This document shows, one piece after another, positions 35,440 to 46,782 of a stretch of 64,000 nt of DNA. Each line of letters begins with the position of its first letter. Within the stretch, counting starts at the first letter, position 1. The DNA comes from Gymnothorax reevesii (Eukaryota > Chordata > Actinopteri > Anguilliformes > Muraenidae), in contig CM056583.1 in the NCBI GenBank assembly GCA_029721435.1, positions 88,737,620-88,801,619 on the forward strand, read 5' to 3'. A program made the translations under genes and the position numbers. Below the pieces are notes generated by a model that had not been told where the DNA came from, ran no database searches, and was given only the letters and a program-made list of their open reading frames with translations.

Positions 35440-36643
35440 AGAGCCATTGCATCATATAAATATGAGGTAACAATGATGCAATATCCCCTAGTCCTCCAAC
35501 TCCATGAAGAAAACAAAACAAGTGCCAGTTTAAAAGAGGAAGCTGGTCATAGACCTTCATAAATCTGCTAATGGCCACAAAAAGATTTACAAACGATTTG
35601 TCTACGCCACTGACTACTGTCAGGGCAATTGTTAAAAAATTCCAAAGACATTGAACTGTTGAAAACCTCAAGGGTAGAGCAAGGATGTAACTGCATTTTG
35701 CTCCCCGTATACTGAGGAGGATGGTGAGAGAAGCATCAAAATCCCCAAGAATCACTTTGAAGGAACTCTACGCCTTTGCGGCATCTTGGGGTCACCAGGT
35801 TTCAAAAAGCACCATCAGTCGCCACCCCCACAACCACAGACTCTTTGGAGGGGTTGCTTTCCTACAAGATAATGACCCAAAGCTTACATAAGATCCACAC
35901 AGAAATGGTTCTGTGACAACAAAATCAACGTTTAGTAATGGCCATCTCCTTCAGCAGACCTCAATCCAATGGAAAACCTGTGCGCTGAGTTGAAGAGGGC
36001 GGTTGATAAACACAAACCCAAGAAAAAGGATCTCGAAAGGCTCTGCTTAGAGGAATGGTCCAAAATTCCCCGAGATATGTACCTTACCTGTCATGGTTTG
36101 GGAGCTTTGCATGTTTAGGACTTTTCTTCGAGGCTCTCGTCCCGGGACGAGATCGAATTCCTATTCAATTGGATTCTTTACCCAGCTGGCTGACTGAACT
36201 TGGGTGGCGCGTCCCCGGACTCTATATAAGCCGGTAGTCCGCCACGCCTTCTTCGTCAGAGTGTCTGTTTGTAGTTAAGCACTTTAGCCAAAGTTATCTG
36301 TAGTAAGGATTTATGAGCCTTTGCATCTTCTCTATCCTTTGTGTCCCACTATTTTTGGTGCCTTGTTTTTCTCGGCTCTCTGAGATACTTCTCATTTTTT
36401 CTCTCTTGCTTTGCTCCCGTTTTGTCGGATGTTTGGTCGTCCCTTTGGAAGCGTGAGGATTGTCCCTGTCGTGTGGTCTGTGTTATTCTCTGTGTTTGTA
36501 TTGTGTCCCTGCTGCTCCCTGTCCCTCTTACCGCTGCACTTGGCCTCTCAATTCAACCGGCCATTACATTAACTTTATCAAAAAATTACAGGACAAGACC
36601 CCAGGCTGCTATCTTTGCCAGAGCTGGTTGCACTAAGTACTAA
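35440..36643 (+). pseudogene. Tc1-like transposase split by an LTR
   Basis: N-terminal remains lie around 35440-35800 (LMATKRFTND-like region, then ILRRMVREAS). The second catalytic aspartate is in QDNDPKLT near 35868. The third motif is SADLNPMENL near 35955, followed by LKRAVDKHKPKKKDLERL and EEWSKIPRDMYLT. The LTR interrupts at 36088/36089. The frame resumes at 36569 and ends in ARAGCTKY at 36643, the usual Tc1 C-terminus. Separate stops also exist upstream. Confidence 0.85.
36089..36568 (+). mobile_element. Solo LTR inserted in Tc1 transposase
   Basis: 480 bp, beginning TGTCATGG and ending CCATTACA. The flanks TTACC (36084-36088) and TTAAC (36569-36573) give a 4/5 target duplication. A TATA box (TCTATATAAG) lies at 36221-36230. 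The host Tc1 reading frame resumes directly after the duplication, which fixes both borders. Confidence 0.88.
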
Positions 36644-37237
36644 ATGAAGTTTGGCAATAATCATGAAACCTTGATTTTGTTGAAATTTATTTTGTATTAA
36701 TTGATTGTTATGACTTTGATTGTCTCCATCAAAAAATTAATAAAGTATCTCACCGATGTTGGTGTATCGTCAGACTGCTGATAAAACCTCGTATCTCCAA
36801 TTTGATAAGAAACAAAAACTTGTATAACAAACACTGAAAAATAGAAAATTTTATTGACTGGATACATTCTTGGAAGAAAAATAGTCCTCATACCCGAACA
36901 CAGCACAACTGCATTCTTACATGCAAAATTTTTATGCCCTCCTGTAAAGTTCATCATTTTGAAGATACAAGGTTTTATCAGCGGGCCGACGATATTCAGT
37001 TTCCCTCTAATTACCTTTATATTTTTTGCATTGTTTGTGCATTGCCAGTCAGGCGTGCCAGTAATTTTTGAGCCCACTGTACCTTTCCAAGTATTATTCA
37101 TAGAAAATTGATACTGAATGGCACCTGTTTTTGGGTAAAAACGGTTTACGACATTTGATATGACGAGAAAATTTGATCAAAAGGGGAAAAAATGTTTTCC
37201 CTGTTCAGATGAGCCGAGGTCCAATTTTTATAAGAGT

Positions 37238-37510
37238 ATCCACTACCATCCCTGATATTGGAGACTGGGGTCCGATGAGTCAAGGGGACCAATGAGCCAT
37301 ATCACTATTTTGCGATCAATTGATGCCAAAGGTGTTTAAAATAGGTAAAATAGTGATATGGCTCATTTATCCCCATGACTCATCAGTCAATGGTCAAATA
37401 TTTTGCCTATTTTAAGTATCTCTGTCATTGATTGATCGCCAAATAGTGATATGGTTCATTGGTCCCTGTGGCTCATCGGACCCCAGTGTCCCCTAATGGT
37501 AGGGTCATCA
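37238..37510. mobile_element. Foldback element with nested inverted arms
   Basis: The left arm 37238-37354 (ACTACCATCCCTGATATTGG..., ACTGGGGTCCGATGAG) pairs with the right arm 37387-37510 (reverse CTACCATTAGGGGACACTGG...). Inside, AATGAGCCATATCACTATTT (37291) has a perfect 21-bp inverted copy at 37347-37367. Three related arms allow alternative hairpins. No coding region. Confidence 0.85.
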
Positions 37511-39589
37511 CTTTTCTGTATTTGAAGAGATTCTTAAAGCTTAAACTAAGCCAGAACTGCAGTCACTTTAGCCAATTCAGACAAATTCGCAGGCAGTGCA
37601 GTTGAAATTTAACTGAAGCTGTGCTTGTGCCCATCAAGGCATTGTGATGAGGTGAATTAAATTTCTCTGCAATAGATTAAGTGCTGTGAACTCTGACATT
37701 CTGATTTCTACATGAAACTTAAGGCACACCGGTGGCCATTTTGTAAAACTCAGCAGCTGAAACATGAGCGTTGCACCTCTTTGAAGGTATGAAATAAATC
37801 TTGCCTGGGAGCTGTCTCGAGGTCATCCCCAAAAATGTTGTCAGGTTGCAGAGGGACAGCGAATCTGATACTGTGAGATCTGCCTCATTATGTAAAAATT
37901 GGATTCCAAAAGCTGAGAAGATGAGGGCGGTGGTGGAGGAATGGAGTCCGATCAGGCTGCTCTCAGCGTCCTTTTCTGTGCATAAACACTGAGTGGCCAA
38001 AAGCACATTGCCCGGTCTGGGGCTGTTTTACATGGTTCAGGGTTGGTCTTTGACTTCCAGTGAAGGGAGGATTGAACATTACTGCATAGAGTTAAATTCC
38101 AGATGATTCTAAGCTTCCAGCATTATCATCTTTTTCTGGGACCAGCGGGATAATGCTAAGCCGATGGTGACTGTCACACAGTGGTGAACATTCAACTGAC
38201 CAACCAGCACTCAAACATATTGCAGAATGACATCACATTTTTTGTGTCTGTAGTTTCTCAGTTGGATTCAGGTTAAAAGGAATTAGCAAATCACTGCTTG
38301 GTCTTTTTATTTACATTTAACACACTGTTCCAATTCTTACTGCGTATGTACTATATGAATATGTAAATGTTGATCCAGTGTAATTTCAGATTAGCCGTGA
38401 GGTGAGTTGATGGTCCGCCCTCCCTCCTTCATTTACAAGATCTGTGGGCTCTGGTGCTGTGTGCGGTGATGCCACCCAAACTGGAAATGACTTCAAATTG
38501 GTGAATTGTTATTATGCTCCGTCATTTTATGATCAGTCTCCAGCGAGCAAAGCACAGTTGCATGTGTAAATGTTGAGTCCAGATGCGCAGGAAAATGTAC
38601 TTGCAATGCATTTCAGCTGATGACCCAAGTACAGCATGCTGGGTCAAATCACGACTACCTCCACATGTCACTGAATAGCCTGAATATACTAAAAGTCAAG
38701 TTTTTTTTTTTACCCTGAAATAGTCATTAAAACAGTACGTGTACAGCACCTCCCTGAAGTGTATGGATGTAAATACTCTCAAAATCAAACCGACTGTGTA
38801 ATTTATTCTCATTATGCGAACACTTTTAATTTGCAGGAAAATGGAGACAAAAGAAAATTTGCATTGCTGCCCAAATATTTATGGACTACTCTGCAGCTTC
38901 ATGGTACATGCTCTCGCAAAATGCCTTCTTCCGTGACACAACAGTAATTCCATTTCACGGTATATCTGCACCAACTTGGCGCGTCCAGTTTGATTGATAA
39001 ACATTAAACCCATAATTAAAGTTTTTATATGATTCTGTTTTTTCCTCCATCATTTTGCCAAACAACCCAAGGAAAGCTAAACAGCTGATTTTTGTTTGCT
39101 TTTTTTTTTTTAGAGGGCCTCTATTGATCGTTTTGTTGTTCTGGTAAATTATATTCAGTTTCGAACAGTTCGAATGTTTATGAATCCTCAACTTAGTCTG
39201 ACAACTTTGAACTTTGGGTCGACCTCTACCACAGTGTCAGGTTACAGCCTGGGAACTTGGCAACAGGAAAAGCACACAAATGGGCCTTGACCTGCTACAT
39301 TTGGAGTATAAACGTTACTGAAGACTCAACCCCTGCTTTCAAGCCCCGCCTGATTGGACATCGAATTTACATGTCGATATTTTGTGCAGTTGGCAAGCCG
39401 AAATCCAGACAACTGTGATGCAAAATAGCTGCCCACTAGTTCCACTGTCCGATTTTGGGATTTGAATAAAGTACTCTGAGAATTGTCCAACATAGAACTT
39501 CAAATATATGTTGTTAATTATATGAACTACCACTTTATTATAGGTCTTAAGGACTTTTTAGTTTCCATGAAGTAAAGTAAGGCGGACTC
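37511..39589. other. No gene seen
   Basis: Unique-looking DNA. Frames of up to 95 codons near 37.7-38.0 kb show no recognisable domain. Confidence 0.35.
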
Positions 39590-39902
39590 TGTAATGGTTT
39601 GTCCTTGCAGTCCCTCCCCGTCCTGCTGTCTTCGCCTCCACTTCAAACGTGCAACAAATATGGCTTGTTGAGGTGGAGGTGAAGGCAGCCTATTTAAGCA
39701 CGGCAGTTGCAGCTGCATTCTGGTTTTTATCCCTGCCGTGTGGTGCTGCTGCTCCCCTGTTTTTGGTTTTTAAAATATATTTATTAAACCTTTGCTATTT
39801 TTATATCAGCCTGTGTGAGTGGGTCCCTTCCTCTCCTTTTGGTTCCATGGTCCCAATGCCCGCCACATTGCAGGTTGCATCCAACAGGACTAAACCATGA
39901 CA
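39590..39902 (+). mobile_element. Solo LTR, 313 bp
   Basis: Starts TGTAATGG and ends CCATGACA, flanked by GACTC (39585-39589) and GACTT (39903-39907), a 4/5 duplication. TATTTAA at 39691-39697 serves as a TATA-like box, and TTATTAAACC near 39780 as a polyA-like signal. The similar TGT(A/C)ATGG start suggests kinship with the LTR at 36089. Confidence 0.82.
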
Positions 39903-40384
39903 GACTTTTATGACGCAGAACTTCGTCAAGGAAAGTTTTAAACTTCTGCTCGTCGCACAGGAAAAAAAAAAATAGAAAACAAGGGACGTGTGCTCTGCAT
40001 AATCAGCAATTACATACTTTTTGAAGATTAGATCTATGCTAGCTGATTAGATCTAGAAATATAAAATAAAACGAGAGACCAAGAAATGAACCAAGTACAA
40101 CAGGCAGATGATGATCGATACCCTCGACTCCTTTACTGTGTGTCCCTGTTTTCCACAAATTGAGTCATCAGAAAGGGGCTATTTTCATTTGCCCTTTTTG
40201 GGATGTGTGCACGTTGAAAGGTGTTCAGAATGCCTCCTTTTTTCTAATCCTATTCGAGTGAGTGTCCAGAAACTGTTTTATTCATCATGTCCATGACATT
40301 TGTTTTCCGTAGAGGTATATTGCGCCAGCTGGAGAATAAAAATATTAACAAGACTTATGATGATGTCATATCTAATGTCGAGCT

Positions 40385-40735
40385 AGACCACTGCTTTTTT
40401 GTGGCACTGTTTTGGTGATTAGCACTCTGCTGCCTTCTAATTAAGTGGTTCAGGGTTTGAACCCCAGCCAGCCAAGGCCTCTCTGCGTGAAGTTTGCATG
40501 TTCTCCCATTGTTTGCGTGGGTTTCCTCTGAGTACTCCTGTTTTCTGCATGTGCACTATAGGAATACTCTTACCCGTACCACTGACCAAGGAACTTGGTT
40601 TAGAAATGGATTTGGTCCCTGGGCGCTGCACTGTGACTGCCCTCTGTTCCTGAGTAACTAGGATGGGTCAAATGCAAAGACAAATTATCCTACAGGGTTC
40701 AATTGAGTGTATTTTATCTCATCTTTTTTGATACA
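40385..40735 (+). mobile_element. Dispersed SINE-like repeat
   Basis: Contains a B-box-like GGGTTTGAACCCC at about 40453, then TTTGCATGTTCTCCC and GCGTGGGTTTCCTCTG, and later GGGCGCTGCACTGTGACTGC and GGATGGGTCAAATGC. The order matches a widespread fish SINE-like repeat. No target duplication was identified. Confidence 0.7.
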
Positions 40736-41290
40736 GCTAGCTGGTTATCTTCCGTATTATCTAAAGCAATGTAGACTCAGTTCATGCAATGTTGGTAGCG
40801 TAGCTTGGAAATGTAGCAGCTAGTATCAATGATGCTATTCCGAGCACTAATATACTTGCGCAGATTTTTTGCTCGATTTCAATATTTTCAGCCCGAGCAA
40901 CATATGAATTTTGCGTGTTCAGGTCGCACCAAACATATCGCGTCTATCACGCCGTTCGCATTGCACGGCACAAGCTTGTTTCTCGTGTTTATTCACGTCT
41001 TTGCATTGAGTTCGTTTTTTGGCCGCACGAAAAATTTGCTTCACGTTTGATGGATAGCTATAGCTGTATGCCACATGAGAGAGAAATTGTGTACTATCGC
41101 AAACATTTGCCAAAATGGTGGACATTTTTGACTGAGACAATGGCGAATAAATAGGGTCTTGTCTACTTCGCAGAACTTGGAACTTTTCCCCCTTTCACAA
41201 AATGCTGATTTGGCTAGCTATCATTTGCGTTGTCTCTCATAAAATATTAAAAAAGTTGCAATACGGTACAGTAACAATAAGAAATTCTCT
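40736..41290. other. No gene seen
   Basis: Spacer with short frames only. Confidence 0.35.
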
Positions 41291-41597
41291 ACTACCCCTG
41301 GCAAAAATTACTGCATCGCCACACATAGAGGATGTTCATCCAGCTTTCGTACTTCATAGCAAATAAACAAATTGTCGATATGACGCAAAATTTTTGTTTG
41401 TTATCTGAACATTCAGGCTTCATGAATCACAAACAAATTAGGCCAAATAATTTTAATAAATGGCATATTTTTTCAAAATCATGTACCTAGAAACCAATCA
41501 ATGTGAAGGAAAAAATTGTGAAATGACTTTGTAATTGGCATTTCTTAAAGAAATTTACACCTGTAGCATGCTACATCGGCACAAATCGCCAAAATAA

Positions 41598-42418
41598 TGC
41601 GCCAAATGTTTTCTATTGGTGAAAGGTCTGGACTGCAGGCAGGCCATTTCAGCACCTGGACTCTTCTCCTGCCAAGCCATGCTGTTGTGATGGATGCAGT
41701 ATGTGGTGTAGCATTGTATTGCTGAAATATGCAAGGCCTTCTCTGAAAGGGACATTGTCTGGGTGGGTGCATGTGTTGTTGTAAAACCTCTTTATACTTT
41801 TCAGCATTGATAATGTCTTTTCAGATTTGTAAGTTGCCCATGCCATAGGCACTAATGCAACCCGATACCACCAGAGATGCAGGCTTTTGAACTCTGATAA
41901 CAAGCTGGATGGTCTCTCTCCTCGTAGTCCATGGTTTCCAAGAAGAACTTCAAATTTTGATTCATCTGACCACAGAGCAGTGCCTCAGTCCATTTTAAAT
42001 GAGCTTTGGCCCAGAGAAGGCGGCATTTCTGGATCGTGTTCACGTATGGCTTCTTCTTCACATGATACAGCTTTAACTTGCATTTGCGGATTGCCTGGTG
42101 AACTGTTTTCAAAGACAATGATTTCTGGAAGTGTTCCTGAGCCCTTGCAGTGAATTCCAGTGCAGAATCATGCCTGTTTTTAATGCAGTGCCGCCTGAAG
42201 GCCCAAAGATCACAAGCATTTAATATTGATCTTCGGCCTTGTCCCGTGCACAGAGAGATTTCTCCAGATTTTCTGAATCTTTTGATGATATTGTGCACTG
42301 TAGATGGTGGGACATTCAAAGTCTTTACAATTTTACATTGAGAAACATTTTTCTGGAATTTTTCCACAATTTTTAGACTCAGCTTTTCGCAGATTGGTGA
42401 AACTCTGCCCATCTTCAC
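41598..42418 (-). pseudogene. Tc1-like transposase, truncated
   Basis: The N-terminal frame (41852-42418, 188 codons) starts MKMGRVSPICEKLS. It has the helix-turn-helix KTLNVPPSTVHNIIKRF, the linker GQGRRSIL and the catalytic-core lead-in KWTEALLCGQMNQ, where the usual WSDE aspartate looks altered. In another frame near 41700 is FQQYNATPHT, in which tyrosine replaces the second catalytic aspartate. WPACSPDLSPIENIWRII follows 34 residues later (DD34E spacing). The protein then stops matching, so the C-terminus is lost. Confidence 0.85.
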
Positions 42419-42773
42419 TTCTGAGACACTCTGTCTCTCTAAAATGCTTTTTATACCCAGTCATGTTACTGACCTGATGCCAATTAACCTAATTATTTGC
42501 AAAATGCTCCTCCAGCTCCTTTTTGTTCGTACCACTTACTTTTCCAGCCTTTTGTTGCCCCTGTCCCAACTTTTTTTGAGATGAGTTGCTGCCATCTAAT
42601 TCAAAATGAGATAATATTTTTCATGACACGGTAAAATGTCTTACCTTCAACATCAGATATGTTGTCTATGTTCGATTGTGAATAAAATGTGGGTTTATGA
42701 GATTTGCAAATAATTATATTCTGTTTTTACTTACATTTTATTCAGCATCCCAACTTTTTTGGAATCGGGGTTG
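41598..42773 (-). mobile_element. Nested Tc1-like transposon, truncated at its 3' end
   Basis: The right end, reversed, begins CAACCCCGATTCCAAAAAAG at 42773 and has TA outside (42774-42775), the terminus of a common fish Tc1 family. The opposite terminus is absent: similarity ends inside the transposase near 41598. Confidence 0.88.
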
Positions 42774-42929
42774 TAGTTTGAGGTACATTTCAAGGAGCCT
42801 GACTGTTCAGCTGTTGAACTAAAATATTTTTGTGTCATATCTGCGATTTGTTTATCTACTATGAAGTTAAAATTCTGGATAAACATCCTCTGAGTGTCGT
42901 GATTCCATAATTTTTGGCAGGGATGTACT

Positions 42930-43480
42930 TAGCTAGAAAACTCCAGGCCACATTCTGTGACTGTTATAACGATGTAGCTCTGTAAGCGAAGAGTGCAGAT
43001 TGAAATTCATCACGTTTTATGCATTATGAAGCAGAAAAATACATCAGCCAAGACCCCAGCCATTTGAGCTGCTAAAAACTTGTGTTGAGAACGAAAACTC
43101 CACCTTCAAAACTACATAATAATTGGTGTCCCCAATCCCTAGATGATTACTAAGTGATACATAAAGAGAAAGTGATGCAACATTTGAGGTAAAAATATCC
43201 CTGTCCTATTTATTTTTTCTTTTTTGGAGCTAGCAGCAGAGATCAAATTTGAAAGTAAAATTAACAGGGTAAAACATACATTAAAAAAGCCAGAGCTAAA
43301 AACCCAAGATCTCTGATCACTCCGACGGCTCTGCATCAAGAACCATCATTAATCCATCAGTGATTTATCCACATGGGTTCAGGTTTTCTTAAGCAAAGCT
43401 TTGTCAAGTTCCACTTCCACACAGGACATAGTTACATTCCCAAATGCCAATTAAAACTTCACTGCACAACAAGACGACAG
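42930..43480. other. No gene seen
   Basis: Spacer between two elements, without recognisable features. Confidence 0.35.
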
Positions 43481-43489
43481 TGTCATTAC

Positions 43490-43692
43490 TATCGCCCGCC
43501 GCGATCAAGAGCCGAACTGAACTGAGATCAAGAGTAGCTTATTAAGCATACAAAATTTTACGCATCTAGCAGTATAACAGTTTCTGAGAAATGTTGTCCC
43601 CATTGTGGCCCAGATGGACGGATACATGGACGGACAGATGGACAGGCGGACCCCAATCCAATATCCCACGTCGCACTGCGTGGCGGGGGATA
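43490..43692. mobile_element. Short MITE with GC-rich ends
   Basis: TATCGCCCGCCGCG at 43490 pairs with GCGTGGCGGGGGATA ending at 43692. A run of GGACGGA/GGACAGATGG units at 43617-43650 precedes CCCCAATCCAATATCCCACG. I recall this right half as a common fish non-autonomous repeat. No clear target duplication. Confidence 0.6.
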
Positions 43693-43799
43693 ATAATGCG
43701 GCATGTTGACATGTCCAGAAGTGTTGTTGCTTCCTCTGGGTTCAGCGTATCTGCGATCGACTATCGCTCAGTGCAAATTGTAGTCATATGTGGTCAATA

Positions 43800-44340
43800 T
43801 TTCGGGTCGTTTTTCAGAAAAGTGTCACTGTGTGCTCTGGACCAAAGAAGAAAAGGATGAGACAGAGAGTTAAAAGCAATGATTCTGAAAGGCCTGTCAT
43901 GGTTTGGGATGGGTCAGTGCCCCTGGCAACTGTGCATTTTTGTGAAGGAACCATTAATACTGAGAAGTACACTGAGATTATTGAAGCAATATTTTGTGCC
44001 TTTGAGACAACATCATTTACAGGATTTCCATGCATCTTTCAACCAGACAATAGGTGAAATTACAAAGGTGTGACAGCGTAAAATGAGGGTACAGCTGCTT
44101 TGGATTGGCTTCTCCGCAGTCCTGGCCTCCTGCCAATAGAGAACGTGAGGTGCATTTTGAAACACAAATTGCAACAAGAAGAATCCCAAACTGTTGCATG
44201 GGGTTAAGACCTGTCTGCTGGAAGAATCAGAGAAAATTATCAAACAAATCGCTTGATGTCCTCAGTCCGTAAATGTTTATTAAGTGCAGTGAAAAGGAAT
44301 GGCAACATCATAAAGTGATAAGTACTTTATTGTCTCAACT
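43800..44340 (+). pseudogene. Tc1-like transposase relic
   Basis: Successive frames read KSNDSERPVMVW, then HFCEGTINTEKYTEI, FPCIFQPDN with the second catalytic aspartate, and SPGLLPIENVRCIL with the third acidic residue. Stops and frameshifts separate the blocks. The N-terminal domain and terminal repeats are missing. Confidence 0.75.
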
Positions 44341-46256
44341 TTTTTTTTTGAAAAATGTTGCAAGAATCACAATTTAATGAAGTTTTTATTTTGAAAATTC
44401 ACTTAAATACATGTGATCAAACATGTAATGTGCTGTTGTACTGTTTTACACAATATGCAGCAGGTCAAAGAAAATGTACAAATTACTTCATTCAGTTTTC
44501 ATTCTAATTTAACATGCTGTCCAAACCTTTGTAATTTGGAGTTGTTTTCTGAACCATTTCAACTATTGGAAATGAGTATATTTTACTTCTAAACGGCTAA
44601 AATACACTCAGCTTGGTTTTACAGTCTGAAATATGACATATACACAGCATTTGTAGCATTCAGAGGAAATGAAAATGTTTTCCATACCTCCAAATTTCCA
44701 CATTTAATTCTTTTCCCAGTACTTAGTTATTTCTGTCATGGTCATAGGAAACAAACGTAAAGTCATTTAAAAAGCTCACAATTATAAATACAACTACAAT
44801 AGAGTCAGCAAAACTGTTATCCTTCCCAGCATGATGTTGTGTTCTAATAAACTAAGTTAAACAGCAGATTACAGTGTTTCAAAATCATAGTCATTGTAAC
44901 CCATGTTTTATCCTACTGAAACAAATTTATCCCAAGGCTTAGCCTGTTTCTTAAGGTGCTTATTGGTCAAAGCCCACTTGGCCCGGACTACTGCAGTAAC
45001 TTCATATTAATTGCTGTAATAGGCAATATTTCTTGGGTAGAGAAAACCATAAATAAGACCAGCTAGAATCTCCCCCTGAAAGATCTGAAAAAACATTTAC
45101 AGCACAGAAACACTCATAAACACACAAGATAGACCTGAACGCACACATGTGGAGAGAGAGAGAGAGAGACAGAGAGAATTGATTTACCGCTCTATCACTT
45201 GTGGTAGGATCAAAATAGGCTATTTTTTGTAAGGCTATTATGGAAAAAAATTTTCAAGACACTAAAATGAGAGAAGTGAGCGAATCCAGAGTCTTATAGT
45301 GACCAGCTCCACTAACAGCGGGAATGTACTCATTTGATAAGGACTGCATTTCACTTTACTACCTGACAAAAGGATGCTTTATACTTCTTGACCTCTTGTG
45401 TAACAGCAAGGAGACATTTTTGTTCATTTTTATGCTGAACTACATAAATTCATCTTTGCCATCTAGCAAAAAAAATGTTTCATTCTGATGAGATTTTTCG
45501 ATGGAGTCAGATGAGATTATGCAAAACAGATGATCAAGTTCATGTAAATTGAATCGTGAATGAAAAATTTTTTACTGTGTAAGTAATGGAGCCAATGTGA
45601 TGGAAATGCAAATGGCATCAGAAATGCCTGACCGTTTGCAGTCCTTTTTCAATCCTCTGGAGAACTTCATTAATAATAAACAGCGGCGGTGTAATATCTC
45701 TGGCGTGTCTTTTTCCGCAAGGCAGGAAGCTTGTGAGGGAGCCTTGTCAGCCAATATACTGCATCGCACTTTAGTGCTGGTCACAGTGATTTATGGTCAA
45801 AATAAAAAAGGTGTTGATGTCACATGGGTGAGATGGTTGTAGAAACTGAACTTCAGCTGCGCAGAGTCAGTTCTCCAGTGTTTTCCTCGCGAATCTCGCT
45901 GTTTCGTTTCTTAAGTGCCTCGCAAGACTGCCTGGAGTCCAAAATCAACATGACTCCCCTCCAGGCCTGAGAGCAGGATTTAGCGAGCTTTCAGACTGCT
46001 GGATGTTAGACAGAAAATAATATTCAAGGTAATATTTTAACTGAAAAAAGTGACATGATTGTTTCCAGCCAGCGGTTTCCCCTTGTCGATGGTATCGCAT
46101 GTAAGTGTGTGGGAAGGCTGGATTTCGGTTATTTCGAATTGTGTCGGCACCTGCGCAAATGGAAAAAGCTGTGTCGGGCAAAGCAAGCCCTACACCCTGC
46201 AAATATTCTGGCTGTTCGTTAAATTGATCCACTGTTTTGATATGTGGTCTTGGGTT
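44341..46256. other. No gene; possible conserved non-coding stretch at 45575-45745
   Basis: Mostly AT-rich. The part at 45575-45745 (ATGGAAATGCAAATGGCATC, CTTCATTAATAATAAACAGC) contains octamer-like ATGCAAAT and TAATAATAA cores within complex sequence and looks like a conserved non-coding element. A (GA)n run lies near 45152-45176. Confidence 0.3.
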
Positions 46257-46282
46257 TGACCTTTAAAGGTCACCAAAGGTCA
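46257..46282. repeat. Isolated ER4+DR4 AGGTCA cluster
   Basis: TGACCTTTAAAGGTCA at 46257-46272, then CCAA, then AGGTCA at 46277-46282. This matches the geometry of the array at 2.1-2.7 kb, 44 kb away, and probably comes from a related repeat. Confidence 0.75.
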
Positions 46283-46782
46283 AAAGTCATGATGTAATTT
46301 TAGCCTACATTATTTCCCATATTTGATGAATAGTGATCAAATGCCTATCTGCAGTGGTTTTTGAGATATACTGGAAAATTGGTGTTTCTGACCTGGACCC
46401 CCTGAGCTTTGATTCCCACCGCTCTTTGAAACTATGCACTTTTCACAATGGCAATAATATTTTACAAATTGAAAAAGAAAAAAAATTGGCCTTGGCTTGA
46501 AGTAAATTGGACCATATATGATGGACTTATGGCCAAAAAATTATTTGGACCGTTTCTGCCACTTTGACCCAATTCATTCCAAAATCTAACAGGATGTACT
46601 CTGGGAGTGGCAGGGTAAAGATATACTGTAGCCTTGGTAAAGTTCAGAGAACTATGCATTTCTTGATGCATTTTTTTAAATTAAACCGAACAATTAAGCA
46701 TAACATTGGAAAAACCAGTTGAAGGGATCCTTTGACCAGTCAAGAGTCAATGGATGCCCAAAGATATGAGCAAAAAGGTTTC

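Larger units (their letters stand above)
35167..37079 (+). mobile_element. Tc1-like transposon carrying an LTR insertion
   Basis: The inverted ends share GGC(T/C)(T/C)(G/A)AAAATTAC and, further in, GGCA and GACTGGCAATGCACAAA at 35167 and 37079. TA flanks both (35165-35166, 37080-37081). Without the 480-bp LTR inside, the element would be about 1.43 kb, a normal Tc1 size. The transposase is in plus orientation and broken. Confidence 0.9.
41295..42925. mobile_element. Outer Tc1-type TIR element containing a second Tc1
   Basis: Inverted repeats of about 110 bp: the left end begins CCCCTGGCAAAAATTACTGC at 41295 and the right end, reversed, CATCCCTGCCAAAAATTATG at 42925. Both share GAGGATGTT(C/T)ATCCAG and GATATGAC(G/A)CAAAA. 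TA flanks both (41293-41294, 42926-42927). The interior between about 41598 and 42773 is a different Tc1, so the host kept only about 300 bp and 150 bp of its own sequence. Confidence 0.88.

Noticed and set aside
36341..36643. 100-codon plus ORF as one protein
   Set aside because: It joins LTR sequence to the C-terminus of a Tc1 transposase and is not a real gene.
37719..38006. 95-codon minus-strand ORF
   Set aside because: No recognisable domain or gene context; a length expected by chance in a window of this size.
43617..43655. Possible CRISPR-like or regulatory short repeats (GGACGGA units)
   Set aside because: Simple tandem core of a MITE, with no spacers and a vertebrate context.
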